Source: Byssochlamys sp. IMV 00236
Lineage: Eukaryota; Ascomycota; Eurotiomycetes; Eurotiales; Thermoascaceae
Direction: 5' to 3'
Assembly (NCBI GenBank): GCA_001931875.2
Contig: MSJH02000680.1
Span: 36,525-100,524 of the forward strand
Length of the DNA: 64,000 nt
Position 1 is the first letter of the stretch. The number at the start of each line of letters is the position of its first letter. A program made the position numbers and the translations under genes. Below are positions 49,547 to 59,714 of this stretch, one piece after another. Below the pieces are notes generated by a model. The model was not told the DNA's origin and made no database searches. It saw nothing but the letters and a program-made list of their open reading frames with translations.

Positions 49547-50065
49547 ATGGCCGACATCGACATCTCCAGAAGAAACAAAAAGCCCCGTCTCTTGCTCGAG
49601 TCGGAGCGGGAGAAGCTTGAGGAATTCATCGACTCCATCCATTACTCCGCTAGGTATTGCGGTCCAGGCTTAGCGTTGGCGAAACCCCCGCTGACAAGCC
49701 GCAGATATTCCGATGATGAATACGAGTACCGACACGTGCAGTTGCCGAAGAATATGCTGAAAAAGATCCCGGCCGATTATTTTGATAGCGCTAAAGGAAC
49801 GTTGAAGCTTCTGTGGGAAGAGGAATGGCGGGGCTTGGGCATCACTCAGGTATGTCGCAAATGCAATCAAACAACCCCCCCAAAAAAGTCCATGGCAATT
49901 GACTAAGCGAGTCAGAGTCTGGGATGGGAACACTACGAAGTACACGAGCCGGAGCCACATATCTTGCTTTTCAAGTATGGAACTGCTCTTCTACCCACAT
50001 CACTGTAGCGTCTACTGACCTCTAATAGGCGTCCCATTAATTACCAACCTCCTGTTTCTCAATAA
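49547..50065 (+). CDS. CKS1: Cyclin-dependent kinase regulatory subunit Cks1
   Basis: Four exons (49547-49653, 49705-49849, 49916-49974, 50029-50065) close in phase to 115 aa. Spliced, the protein reads [20 protein letters not shown], then [28 protein letters not shown] and [12 protein letters not shown]. These are the hallmarks of the Cks/Suc1 fold, including the anion-binding residues and the HxPEPH-type hinge. Cks1 binds the Cdk1-cyclin complex and promotes multisite phosphorylation at mitotic entry and exit. Intron 1 (51 nt, GTATTG donor, CTGAC branch, CGCAG acceptor) is a multiple of three and lacks stops, so an unspliced reading inserts 17 residues into the first strand. The family sequence shows it must be removed. 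Confidence 0.95.
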
Positions 50066-50938
50066 TTGTTTACAGTTTGTTCCCATACTTTACAAGTCGT
50101 CTCGACGGTTTGTTCTCGTTGAAACGGCGACCTCATGATCATGTATCTTTGCTTCGATCATTCCTGGACAGTACTTACTTTGCCTCGCGCTGAGATCAGT
50201 TCGAGATGACCCATGAATACACCGGAATTCACTATATTCCTGATAACGTGGGCATTCACGAGGCGGACGAGTGCTCGAGCCACCTTGCCAAGTCAGAGGC
50301 GCTCTAGAGTTTTATACTCTAGATACTCATGACGTTCTCGGACTCGGTAATCAGCAAATAATTTTAATCAATATAAAATAGGAAAATATCTGTAGATAGT
50401 TCAAAAAAAATTCAAATATCAAAAAGAAATCGAAATAAAAAACTATGAAGACAAAAGATACAGTATGGTACTGTACATTGGTATTTTGCCGGCAGAAGGG
50501 CGCGGGCACTTATGCATTCTTTACCGCCCTTTGCATCCTGGGTTATCCTGGAATATTCTGCCCTCTGACTTAGACCGCCTTCTTCCCAAAGTAGCCTAGT
50601 AGACTACTTCCTACTAGGCCTTATTTGGATCTCCGGTTCTATGGCCGTCACAATTAAGTGGTCACATATATAGATCTTCACTACCATTGTTTAATATCCT
50701 TTCCACGGGCCCGAACTCTACGGGCGCGCCCGCTTGGACCATACCATCAGTTATGTGATGTACACTTGCCAACGGAGGAGTCATTAACTTATGAGGTTAG
50801 TGAAGTCGCTGCCTGGAATCTTGCCGCCTCCACAAAGGATATAGATACCTCCTTCTCTTCTTTATATCTTGCATTATCTGCACCGCTACTTCGTTCTATC
50901 TGAGCGCTATTATCATTGTTACTGATCTTCCATTTTCT
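50066..50938. other. Gene-free, AT-rich stretch
   Basis: 3' flank of CKS1 passing into AT-rich DNA (around 50350-50460) with no supported gene. Confidence 0.4.
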
Positions 50939-51165
50939 TTTTGTCGAATATTGAATGGCACGGAAGCAAGGTCTGACCTGAACACTTGAATTGCTTGCTT
51001 GCTTCTAGGTCTAGGGCGGGATTCGATCCCATATTTATCTTCAGCATACAAAGAACATATCTAGATCCTAGTGATCTAGTTGGTTCCATCCTATATTTAT
51101 GATCTGCTGCAAACAGATGATTGACAGATCGTCTGGCATTTCTTTTGTACACCGACACTACCACC
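50939..51165 (-). repeat. Dispersed tRNA-like repeat, copy 2
   Basis: Closely similar to copy 1 (2026-2235). On the minus strand the centre reads GGGATCGAATCCC, a perfect match to the pol III B-box consensus within a T-arm-like hairpin, flanked by CTAGATC/GATCTAG blocks that could form an acceptor-like stem. It contains an extra GCTT triplication (TTGCTTGCTTGCTTC) compared with copy 1. It ends directly at the start of the 107-aa gene. Confidence 0.65.
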
Positions 51166-51489
51166 ATGTCGGTGACACAGCGATATGACCTACGCAGCGA
51201 AGCCAATCCTTCCGAGAGTACCCAGACAGCCCAGCAGCTCTTCTACGAGGTAAAGAGAAGGATTCTCACCAGCAACGGTCCGGGCTATTTCCAGTACAAT
51301 GTTTCAGACCCCAGCATTGGCTTGCTGGTGTCGGAAAGCCTCGACAGCGACGGGGAGATCGAACGTCGTTCAGTCCACCTCTCATATAACTCAGTTACGC
51401 GCATTCTGTCCGTCAAAACGCCCATTGCGTTTCAGAATTCTCATATAGCTTGGGCTGTCCGCGAGTTCGCACTGAGTCTATCTAGTTAG
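51166..51489 (+). CDS. Orphan protein, 107 aa
   Basis: An intronless frame from ATG 51166. I do not recognise the family. The N-terminus is polar (SVTQRYDLRSEANPSEST). A helix (AQQLFYEVKRRILT) and several strand-like segments follow (PGYFQYNVSDPSIGLLVS, RRSVHLSYNSVTRILSVK), ending in a helix (AWAVREFALSLSS). The size and the alternation suggest a compact alpha/beta domain. No signal peptide or membrane segment. Its 5' flank is entirely the dispersed repeat, so its promoter would come from repeat DNA. It may be one member of a lineage-specific multi-copy family, which is inference. Confidence 0.6.
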   Translation: MSVTQRYDLRSEANPSESTQTAQQLFYEVKRRILTSNGPGYFQYNVSDPSIGLLVSESLDSDGEIERRSVHLSYNSVTRILSVKTPIAFQNSHIAWAVREFALSLSS

Positions 51490-51845
51490 CGGCTTCTTTA
51501 CATTACAGGAGTTCGACGCGTTTATTTTTATCTCCTAATTCTAGTAAGTTTTCTTTCTTGATTCGGATCTTGTTTATACGACGAGAGAGATAGGTATTAA
51601 TTCGAAACCCAATAGCTTTTGAAAATTTCTTGCCGCCTTATGAGAACTCTCTGAAGCAACCAGATGCCTGATTTCGTCTCCCGGGTTCAGATTATCCGAC
51701 TATTGTTTTCGAGGCGGGTTATTCGGAATCCTATCCACAGTTGATCTGTCATAGGGACATCTGGATAAACGGAACACGTCAGATGTAAATGTCGTAATCC
51801 TCATAAAGTGGTCGATACCAGCTTCGCACGCTGCTGCCAAGGCAA
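51490..51845. other. Gene-free spacer
   Basis: 3' flank of the 107-aa gene. No supported feature. Confidence 0.4.
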
Positions 51846-52295
51846 ATAACAAAACATCGAGTGAGCAGACATTGCGCATATGCTGGAACCGCGCTAAACA
51901 TAGACAGTGCCCGCAGTGACTGCAGAAGAGAATGCGCGTGCACCGACCCCCGGATCGTCTGTTTCGAGCGTGCCGTAGAAGGGTTCCTGGAAGTTTGGAG
52001 ACGGAATTCTTCAACTTGCCAACGTTTTGTAAGTATTACCGTAGTAATTGCTTTGAGGATCTATTATTCTTTCCTTTCTCTGCTGCTCACTTATCGGATA
52101 CAATTATAGGAGATATTCCCAGCCCTTCCGCCAGGGGCCCCGGCACAGGAAATCACCCTTTATAGGGGAGATCTTTACCCTTCGGGTCAGGTACCTTTTG
52201 GCAGAAATGCTAGTGATATATGGCAATGGCCGTTGGACTCCCTCCGCACTAGAGCAGCCCGGATGATCCAGGACTGCGGTTATATTCCTGCATAG
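51846..52295 (+). pseudogene. Unassigned two-exon reading frame, possibly a gene relic
   Basis: A plus-strand frame rich in cysteine and charged residues (CRRECACTDPRIVCFERAVE, GFLEVWRRNSS) runs to a good GTAAGT donor at 52029. An 81-nt intron ending TTATAG (52109) leads in phase into a second frame (PGAPAQEITLYRGDLYPSGQ, DIWQWPLDSLRTRAARMI) that stops at 52295. No convincing start ATG was found. I do not recognise a family. The splice signals and phase match suggest real coding ancestry. Its position between two copies of the dispersed repeat suggests lineage-specific or inserted DNA. Confidence 0.35.
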
Positions 52296-52328
52296 ATGTC
52301 GAAAAGACGCGGCCATCCAAAGGGGTAA

Positions 52329-52808
52329 CCTGGTGTTCCCCCCAAACCAAGGACACCAGCCCATCGCAAAGAAGGGAGTGACGTCTACCTCCGCGTCACA
52401 AGGGGCGCTCCGAAACTTTATACACACCAATTCATAGACAGACAGGGGCAGATCGTGCCCCCGGCCAACGTGGCGGAGGAGTTGGATGTCACGGACGTTA
52501 TGGTAGAACTCGCACTGGCTAACGACGATGAGGAGCTCCGTCGAGTTACGGCTCATAACCTGGAAAGGTGGGCTTACGCCGTCAGAACCAGACTTTACAT
52601 AGTAGCAGGGGGGACAAACGTGGAGGAGGACGAGTTACACTTTGTCATCCCCGATGTCAAGGCGCCAAACATGTTGACCTTCGCCCAGGCTATCTCCAGG
52701 AGATTGGACACCCGATCCGACATCCAACAGCCAACTCCCAACCGTAATAGCGCGATAGTTATAGTCGACGAGGGAAACGCGACAGGACAGGACAACGACG
52801 ATGACTAA
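52329..52808 (+). pseudogene. Unassigned open frame without start codon
   Basis: The frame is open for 159 codons from a stop at 52326 to TAA 52806-52808 but has no ATG near its start. It reads as plausible protein (SDVYLRVTRGAPKLYTHQFI, ELALANDDEELRRVTAHNLE, FVIPDVKAPNMLTFAQAISR) and ends acidic (GQDNDDD). Base composition is balanced, unlike the AT-rich flank. The family is unknown. It could be the 3' exon of the frame at 51846-52295 or a piece of an inserted element. Confidence 0.35.
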
Positions 52809-52854
52809 GGACAGGACCAACTGACCTTCAACATGACCGTGTCGCATCCTAAAG

Positions 52855-53085
52855 GACACGGAAGCAACGGTATGATTTGAACTACTTAGCTACGTTGTTA
52901 GGTTGCTGGCTTGACTCTGGATCTAGGGGGGGATTGATCCCATAGTTATCTCTTATAGCATATAAAAAATCTAGGTCCTAGTGATTTATTAGGTTCTATC
53001 CTATAACTAGGATAGGTATGAAGGAACCTATCGCAAACGGGCGATATGGCATATCACCTACACAAATCTTTATGCGACGACACGT
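52855..53085 (-). repeat. Dispersed tRNA-like repeat, copy 3 (diverged)
   Basis: Shares GGATCTAGGGGGGATTGATCC, ATAGCATATAAAAAATCTAG and TCCTAGTGATTTATTAGGTTC-type blocks with copies 1 and 2 (quoted parts: GGATCTAGGGGGGATTGATC, TAGCATATAAAAAATCTAG). On the minus strand GGGATCAATCCCC keeps the B-box consensus. Same orientation as copy 2, 1.7 kb away, so the two flank the segment 51166-52854 as direct repeats. Confidence 0.55.
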
Positions 53086-53146
53086 TTCAATATGACCCCC
53101 GAGAATTTTATCGGGAGACCTCCAGTGGATCCAGATTCGACACGTC

Positions 53147-54090
53147 TCAAATCACGTTCTCCAGAAGCCATTCTTCCCACTGAGCGGCTGTAAAACTGCT
53201 ACTGATAGCCTTCTCCTCGGCTCCCTATATTTCAAACCACAGTCAACATTCACTTCACTTCATGTATGGTAACTCAGCAGCGAGGTTATCGAACTCACAT
53301 CAAAGAATACAGTAGGAGTGACATGGACGCCCACAACACGGTTCACCTATATTTTAAATAAGCCATGCCATAAACCCAACATTGCCAATTCCCTTAGTAT
53401 ATCATGTTCTTATTTACCTTCGTCATGAATTTAATATCATTAGTGACACCATTGCCACTATTCAAGATGCCTCCTGGACCAGCCTTGTCACTGATAACCA
53501 GTAAACTAAGCACCTCGCTCTCATCCACGCCAATACTACCCGCTATCTTCGCCAATCTCCCATACGTCTTGTTCCTTGTCTCATTCACGACATTCTCATC
53601 GAAGAAGTCCTTCTGGTGCTTGAACAACGCGGCGCTAAAGTCCCAGAACTTCTCAGGCGCCACCTTCAACACAGCGGCGGCAGCCTCGTGCGTCAATGTC
53701 GACGATGGATGCCAGGGCTGGATCTGCTGGCGAAAGATTACTTGGAGCTTAGAGTGATATTTCTCCGCAACGATGGGTCTGACTGAGGTGTAAAATGTGT
53801 TAAATAGCTTTGCGGAGAACTAGTTGCCGCGCCAGGTTTTAGTATGTAAGTATCCAGTTGTTGTTGTTATTGTAGGGTAAAACGCGAACACCATACTTAC
53901 AGGACAAACATAATCGAGATCTATATGAAATCAATCAAAGAAATACAAGCATTAGCTCGAATCTATCATCAATATTCAATTAAACTACATCTAGTTCAAA
54001 CCTACATAACTCAAGCGTATGATGAGCCTGCTGCACCGTGGCTGCGGCTGCGAACAACTTCTGTCCCGCGTACTTCGGAGGGAGCGCCAT
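53147..54090 (-). CDS. DsbA-like thioredoxin-fold protein
   Basis: Five exons (54090-54006, 53920-53901, 53819-53418, 53346-53299, 53224-53147) close in phase to 210 aa. The second exon is only 20 nt. The protein begins ALPPKYAGQKLF, and the first strand and helix read LELYLDYVCPFSAKLFNTFY. This is the DsbA-type thioredoxin fold with a single cysteine (YVCPFSAK), where classical oxidoreductases have CxxC. A helical insertion follows (KFWDFSAALFKHQKDFFDE), then the cis-proline loop in GVHVTPTVFFDG. The C-terminal helix is WEEWLLENVI. With one cysteine, a glutathione-S-transferase-kappa or DSBA-like role other than disulfide exchange is likely. No signal peptide, so probably cytosolic. Confidence 0.88.
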
Positions 54091-54684
54091 GATAGATATA
54101 GCACGACGGCAGAATATCAATGTGACCTAATACCGTTCGGTGGTAAGTTGTTTAACTGTCCGAGATAGTGCGGGAAATCGAGACGAATGAAGGTCAGTGT
54201 AGAATTGTTGGATAGCCTATTGTTGCCGATGAGCGATCGGTTCTTATAAATAAATAATCAAGGTGGGGTAGAGAGAATTGCGTCATTCGTTCATGTAAGT
54301 AGTAGATAGTTACATCACGGAACGGTAGGTGAACATTATCGCCTATTACTTACTACTCATATAACTTGATAGATCTCAGAGATGTAGTTCTTTGGGTAGC
54401 GGGGCACTTGTCTATTTAGCTAATCAGGCTCTTATTCTCTGTAGTGATAATTTAAGTTTTGTTATGTATACACATGGTAGTTAAGTCATTGTTTTATTAG
54501 ATGTTTGTTTGGCAGTATCATGAAGAAAGCACATATTGGGTGGTATCCTAGCTGGGACCGTAAAGAGAATTGAGAAATAGTCTTAGGTCAGTAGCAGGGT
54601 ATACTCTTAGTTACATCGAGCTGGCATTTATCTAGCGGCAGCCGCAAAACTATATACACGACAAATGTTTCGCTCATTCAAAAG
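54091..54684. other. Intergenic
   Basis: About 590 bp between the DsbA-like gene's start and the F-box gene's stop. No supported gene. Confidence 0.45.
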
Positions 54685-57600
54685 CTATCGGAGACTCCCA
54701 TCCAGCCGAACGGCATTGCGCTCACCGAGGACGTGCGACTGCGCAAGAGAGTGATATGACTGGACCTGGCCGTCGCATACTGGCTGACGGGAGGCCTCTA
54801 TATCATAGCTGGTGTAGTCTTTGGGGATGCTCGCCTGCGCCGTTCGTTCGACGAAATACGTCCCGGAATCTCCAGGCTCTCGAGCGGCCACACGCACGGG
54901 TACGTACTCGACAGGGTTGTCGTATTGTGTTTCCACGCTTCTTGGTTCTTCAATATAGTGATAACGCCCTCGTTGGGCGGTTGTATATGCTAGCTCTTCA
55001 ACGCGACTGCGTTCATAGTACGCATCGGGAGTGTGCCCCTGATATACATCGCGAGACTGGACTTGAGGCCTGCCTTCGTCATAATAAGAGACTTCTGCAG
55101 GGACTCGGTCTCGGATGGCAGGGGACTTTGATCGTGGTCGTAGTGACCCTTGCCGTTGAGCTTCATAGCGGTCGAATCGACTGTGCGGCCGTTTAGACTC
55201 TTGGTGGCTAGCAGTCCTTCTTCCTTGTCGAGAATCCGCCTGATCGGGGGATCTTCCGTTATAGAACCTCGGCGGCGGGCCCCTACTGCTGCGTGAATCA
55301 TATCGTGCCTCGTAGTCATAGGAACCTGCAGGAGGAGTTCTTTTTCTCCTCGGCCAACCATTAGAGGCAGCGTTGCGGCCGCGGATACCTCGAGGATTCT
55401 TTTCGCCTGGTCTGTCAGCTGATGGGCCATAACGATACTGCCGCGGCTCCATTTCTGCTTGCCGCCATTGCGGTCCAGGGGATGTCTCAATCCTAGGTTG
55501 GGCTTCAGAATCGTCCGGTTGATATGTATCTGTTTCTTGCTCGGGAAAGAAACTCTCTAAGAAACGTTCCGCCGCACTCAACCTTCCAGTTGAAGCGGCC
55601 TCGTCTATCGGTCCTTTCTCAGCTTTAAGCTTGTCAACGATCTTTTCATCCTCGGGATCCTTCCCTGGAGTACGGGCCCTGACGGATCCTTGGCGATGTG
55701 CAGGAGCCAGTACTTCGCTGTCCAGGTTTCGATACTCTAGCTTAGCAGAATGCTCCCGATGCCTGGAAAGCCGCGGACTTGTCGCATCTGCCAAGATATG
55801 CCTGGAGCGGTCAACCGTCGACGTATGGGATCGAAGGTCATTCCTGTCCGGCTCTTCCATGTCCTGGTTTCTACTAGCAGGAGTCCCGCGTGAAGATTTA
55901 TCATCGTAGTCCCTGGAAGAGGAATATCCGTGAGATGGCCCATGCATGATTACTTGTCGGTGAAGCGGTGAAGCAGGTAGCCTGTTACCCATGCTCTCAT
56001 AAGCTAATCGGCTTGGCTCGATGGATGACGGCCGGCGCGGATAGTACTCATCATCCCGCGAGGGTCTGGACGGCCTGGCAGAGTCTCTGATGGGGGACTC
56101 AATACCCCTTTGTACGCGGCTTACCACTAATTCCAAGTCACGCCGCCTAGGGCTTGACAGATTCGAAGGTACCTCTCGTCGTCGCTCTTCTGAATCAGCC
56201 ACCAGATTGTCATACGTAGAAACGGAGAGACCACGGCAGTGTCGCTTTGCCTCTCGAGCATCTGTATGTGCTTTCGCACGTGGCGAAGGAGCCTGATATC
56301 TTGCATGGACTATTTCCCTCGACGCAGGACGTTTTGAAAAGACGCCCGGGAAAGCATCGGCAACAAGCTGAAGTTTCGCCCCATCCACACCGGGAGCTTG
56401 GAGAAGCAAGGCGACTGCTGATGCGTCTGGAAGTTCGATCATATCATACTTCCAGTCCGGTCTCAATACCTCAACCCCAGTTTGCGGGATAATGCTAGGC
56501 TTCGCGGCTTCTCCGTGGGAAGATTGAAAGTGACTAACCAATGCCGGCAGTGTATAGAGTCTCGCATCATTTCCGGCTTCGGGCTGCTGGAATCCACCAG
56601 AGACCTCTCCTCGAATGCAAGCTCTACATGCTAGACCGCCCAGATTTCGGATGGGTCTCATCTGTGGGTGATTGTTTAAGCAATCAGCAAAGAGCGCCAC
56701 CGGCGGATCTCCCTGAAACTGCTCTCTGAACGCGGTGATGACATGGTACATCAGAACATGCGCCCGAACACTATTTGGGAGGTCCTTGATCCCGGAGGTC
56801 CTGTTCCATACTTCACGTGCGGTTCTTGCCATTTCATCAGCTTGATCCTGATAAGGCCCGAACGAGTGAGCTGGTGAGTTGTAATGATGGAACTGGCCGT
56901 TACGCTTCGGCGGCCTGGAACTGTTCTGATAGGGCGGCACATATTGTGGCGGTGGTCCATACGGCTGTGTCGCATAAGGCGCGACGTGATGATCGGGCCT
57001 CTGATAAACAGGATAGGCGTGTCTGATATATGGAGAACCATATACTGTGGGTGGCGGCACAGGTTGTTCATAAGGAGCACCAGCAGGAAATCCTGTCTGG
57101 GGAGCAGGGTATCCATACGCTGGCGGTGAACCAGGATAATAGTGACTGATGTTGGGGGACGGTGGTCTGAACGGTCCATGGGCGTAAGGATATGGAGTAT
57201 ATGGATGAGGACCGTACGGGCCTGGGGACTGATGTGGATAGATGGAGGGGGTATCAGGGTGTATAGGATGGCCTTGATCGGTGCCAGGCACGAACATCCC
57301 GGATGGCTTTTGGTGTCCTGGAAATCCGGAATTCTGGCCCATCGCCATGAAAAGAGCCTTGGCAGCACTCGGGTTTGGATGAAAGGGAGGCTTCTCGGGC
57401 CATTCTGACCGCCAGTGCACAACAACACTGCCTAGGCTGAGAGAATTTGTATGCTTGGCAGCGTAGTGCTGTATGACGCCTTCGAACCCGTAAAATTTAG
57501 AGTTGTTCTCACATCCATTGCAGATGAACAACTCCTTCTGGAACTGCTCCGTGAAAGGTTTGACCTTAGTATCAAATATCCACTTCATGTTCTCCAGGAT

Positions 57601-59714
57601 CAGCTTGCGACGAGGGGGTGCGTTGGGTGGATCAAGCTCAACAGGCTTCCCTGAGGCGCGGGCAATGGCATCCTCTTCCTCAATGTGACCGTAGAACTTA
57701 TTGCGAACATACATCAACACATCCGCGGCAAATTTCGGGCTTTTCTCTTTAGTAACAGCGCTACCACCACGCCAACCTTCATTGATTATCTCGTCAGCAT
57801 ACATGGCCATTCGGTCCCGGATAGGTCTTTGGACATCTTCCCATTCACGGTCGAGCATCTCCTTGGCTTCCTTCAAGTGGGCCTCCTGCTGTCGACGTTC
57901 TTCGGATCGTGCCTGCAGGAGTTGGGACTGCCTCAGGCGCTGCTCTTCTTTTCGCTCAGCAGCCTCTCTCTGCGTCATCAATCGGGGCTTTAGGATCTCC
58001 CAATCTCGATCTGTGAAGGGATGGGGAATTTGTATAGCAGCTAGGAAAGATTCCATATGACTTAAAACAGACGGGGTGAGAGGAGGATCCATTTCAGCAC
58101 ACCGACGCTCGATTTCAGCCCGACGCGCAGCCTTTGCTTCGTTTATATCGCGCAGATTTCGTTCCATGCGTGGCTGGAAATGGTGACCCTGTTGAACCTG
58201 CGGACTAAAAGGCCGAGGTGGTAGTATTGAACCTGCGGGGTAATTTTCAGCGGACGAATTCAAGAACATTAGAGACCAAAAATATGGTGATCATAGTCGA
58301 TATATCGGACGAAGAAAAGCACTCTTGATACGTACCATACCTGGCCGCAGAAGCGGCAGGGCTTCGCTCGCTGGAGGTCCATTTTCCATTAGACAAACCA
58401 GTCTGCCTTGGCTCTGCGGAAGATGGGACAGTATTATCAAATTTGGCGGGAGAAGTGGTGCGTGGACGCCTTGATCCCAGGAGAGATCCGCCTTCCTGGA
58501 CTGCGCGCAAACCACCGTTGGCTTCCCATTGTTCCCACCGGGAAGAGTCAGCCAGGTGCTCCTTGCCTTCACTGTCAAGGCCCTTGATCCATTCCTCGAC
58601 CACGGCCGGCCCAAGGCTTTTGACATCCTCGAACTTGAGCTTCAGGCGATCGATATGAGGCTTGAAATAATACTTTGTGATGGCAGCAGACGGTGGAACG
58701 GGTGTTGAACGGAGAGTGACGGAGGGCACAAAATGCAATGTGGAGGTAACCAAGGCGAATGGAAGCGCAGGGATCAAGAATGTTGGGAGTGATGAGAGCA
58801 TCACATCTAGCTCCTAGGAATGGCAGCGTCAGTCACTAATAAAGCAGACAGGTCCTCGATCTAACGGAACGAACCTTTTCGGTTCTCGCAGAGAAGCAGT
58901 CTCCACACGACCGGATCCCAAAAGGCCATATGATACGGACACCATCGGGACCTGGACCGGACTCCCAGGGTGACGACTCAGGTTGAGTCGGTATCCTGGA
59001 CTTTCCACAGAACTGGCAGGAGAGTCCACGGGTCAAACGCCACATTTCAAGCTCAGTCTTGTCTATCAATGGCCGTGGCATGCCTGGGACGAAGGTTTTA
59101 CGGGAAATGGACCAGATGGAATCCTGAGTTTGGAATCTTAATAAACCAGTAGAGCGAGGAGTGTTGGAGAAATCCGTCTCACTGCAAGTGAGGTAAGAAT
59201 TGAAGGCTTTATTGACACGCAATAGGACACCAAGTGTGGCCGGAGGAAGGAAAGTAAAAATATGCTGCCATAACTCCTTGGGTAACTTGGATTTGTCGAC
59301 GGGAATAGAATTTCTTTCCGGCATTGCAACAGTTTCCCCGGTCTTTGCCCGTTTGACATTCGGCATAGAATGTAAAGTGGTAGGATCCTCGTGGTCAGCA
59401 TCCATATGGTCCGTCAAAAGTGGTTTTGCCAAGTTGTCAGTCGTTAGAGAACGTTTCCGTTTACGCTGAAGTTCTGTTCCTGGAGAAATAGAATCCTTAT
59501 GCCATGGGGGCGAAGAAGAAGAAGAAGACAATGATTGCGTATCCTGGAAATCCACGGTCGAATTTGCCTGACGGCTGTCCAGATCATTTTGTGTCCGAGG
59601 GGAGTAATCCTTGGAATCGAGTGTAGGAGTCCGGACATCCTCGATGCCGGTAGGTTTGTCTGGTTCAAAAGAAGATGGCCCTCTATTTCCAGGATCCCTG
59701 AGAGAGTCCGACAT
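54685..59714 (-). CDS. Large F-box protein with CxxC zinc-finger-like modules
   Basis: Three exons (59714-58875, 58813-58336, 58232-54685) close in phase to 1621 aa. A disordered N-terminus leads to an F-box at about 142-185 (LPKELWQHIFTFLPPATLGV). Soon after are CQFCGK and CGDCF pairs that could bind zinc. A coiled, Glu/Arg-rich region (REAAERKEEQRLRQSQLLQ) follows. A CNGC...HYAAKH finger-like block, a Pro/Tyr/Gly-rich low-complexity stretch, and a second CRAC...HFQSSH block come next. The last ~700 residues are Arg/Ser-rich and disordered. The F-box predicts binding to Skp1 and a role in an SCF ubiquitin ligase. The rest is fungus-specific. Splitting it into two genes at 58269 is possible but unnecessary because all introns join in phase. 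Confidence 0.85.
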
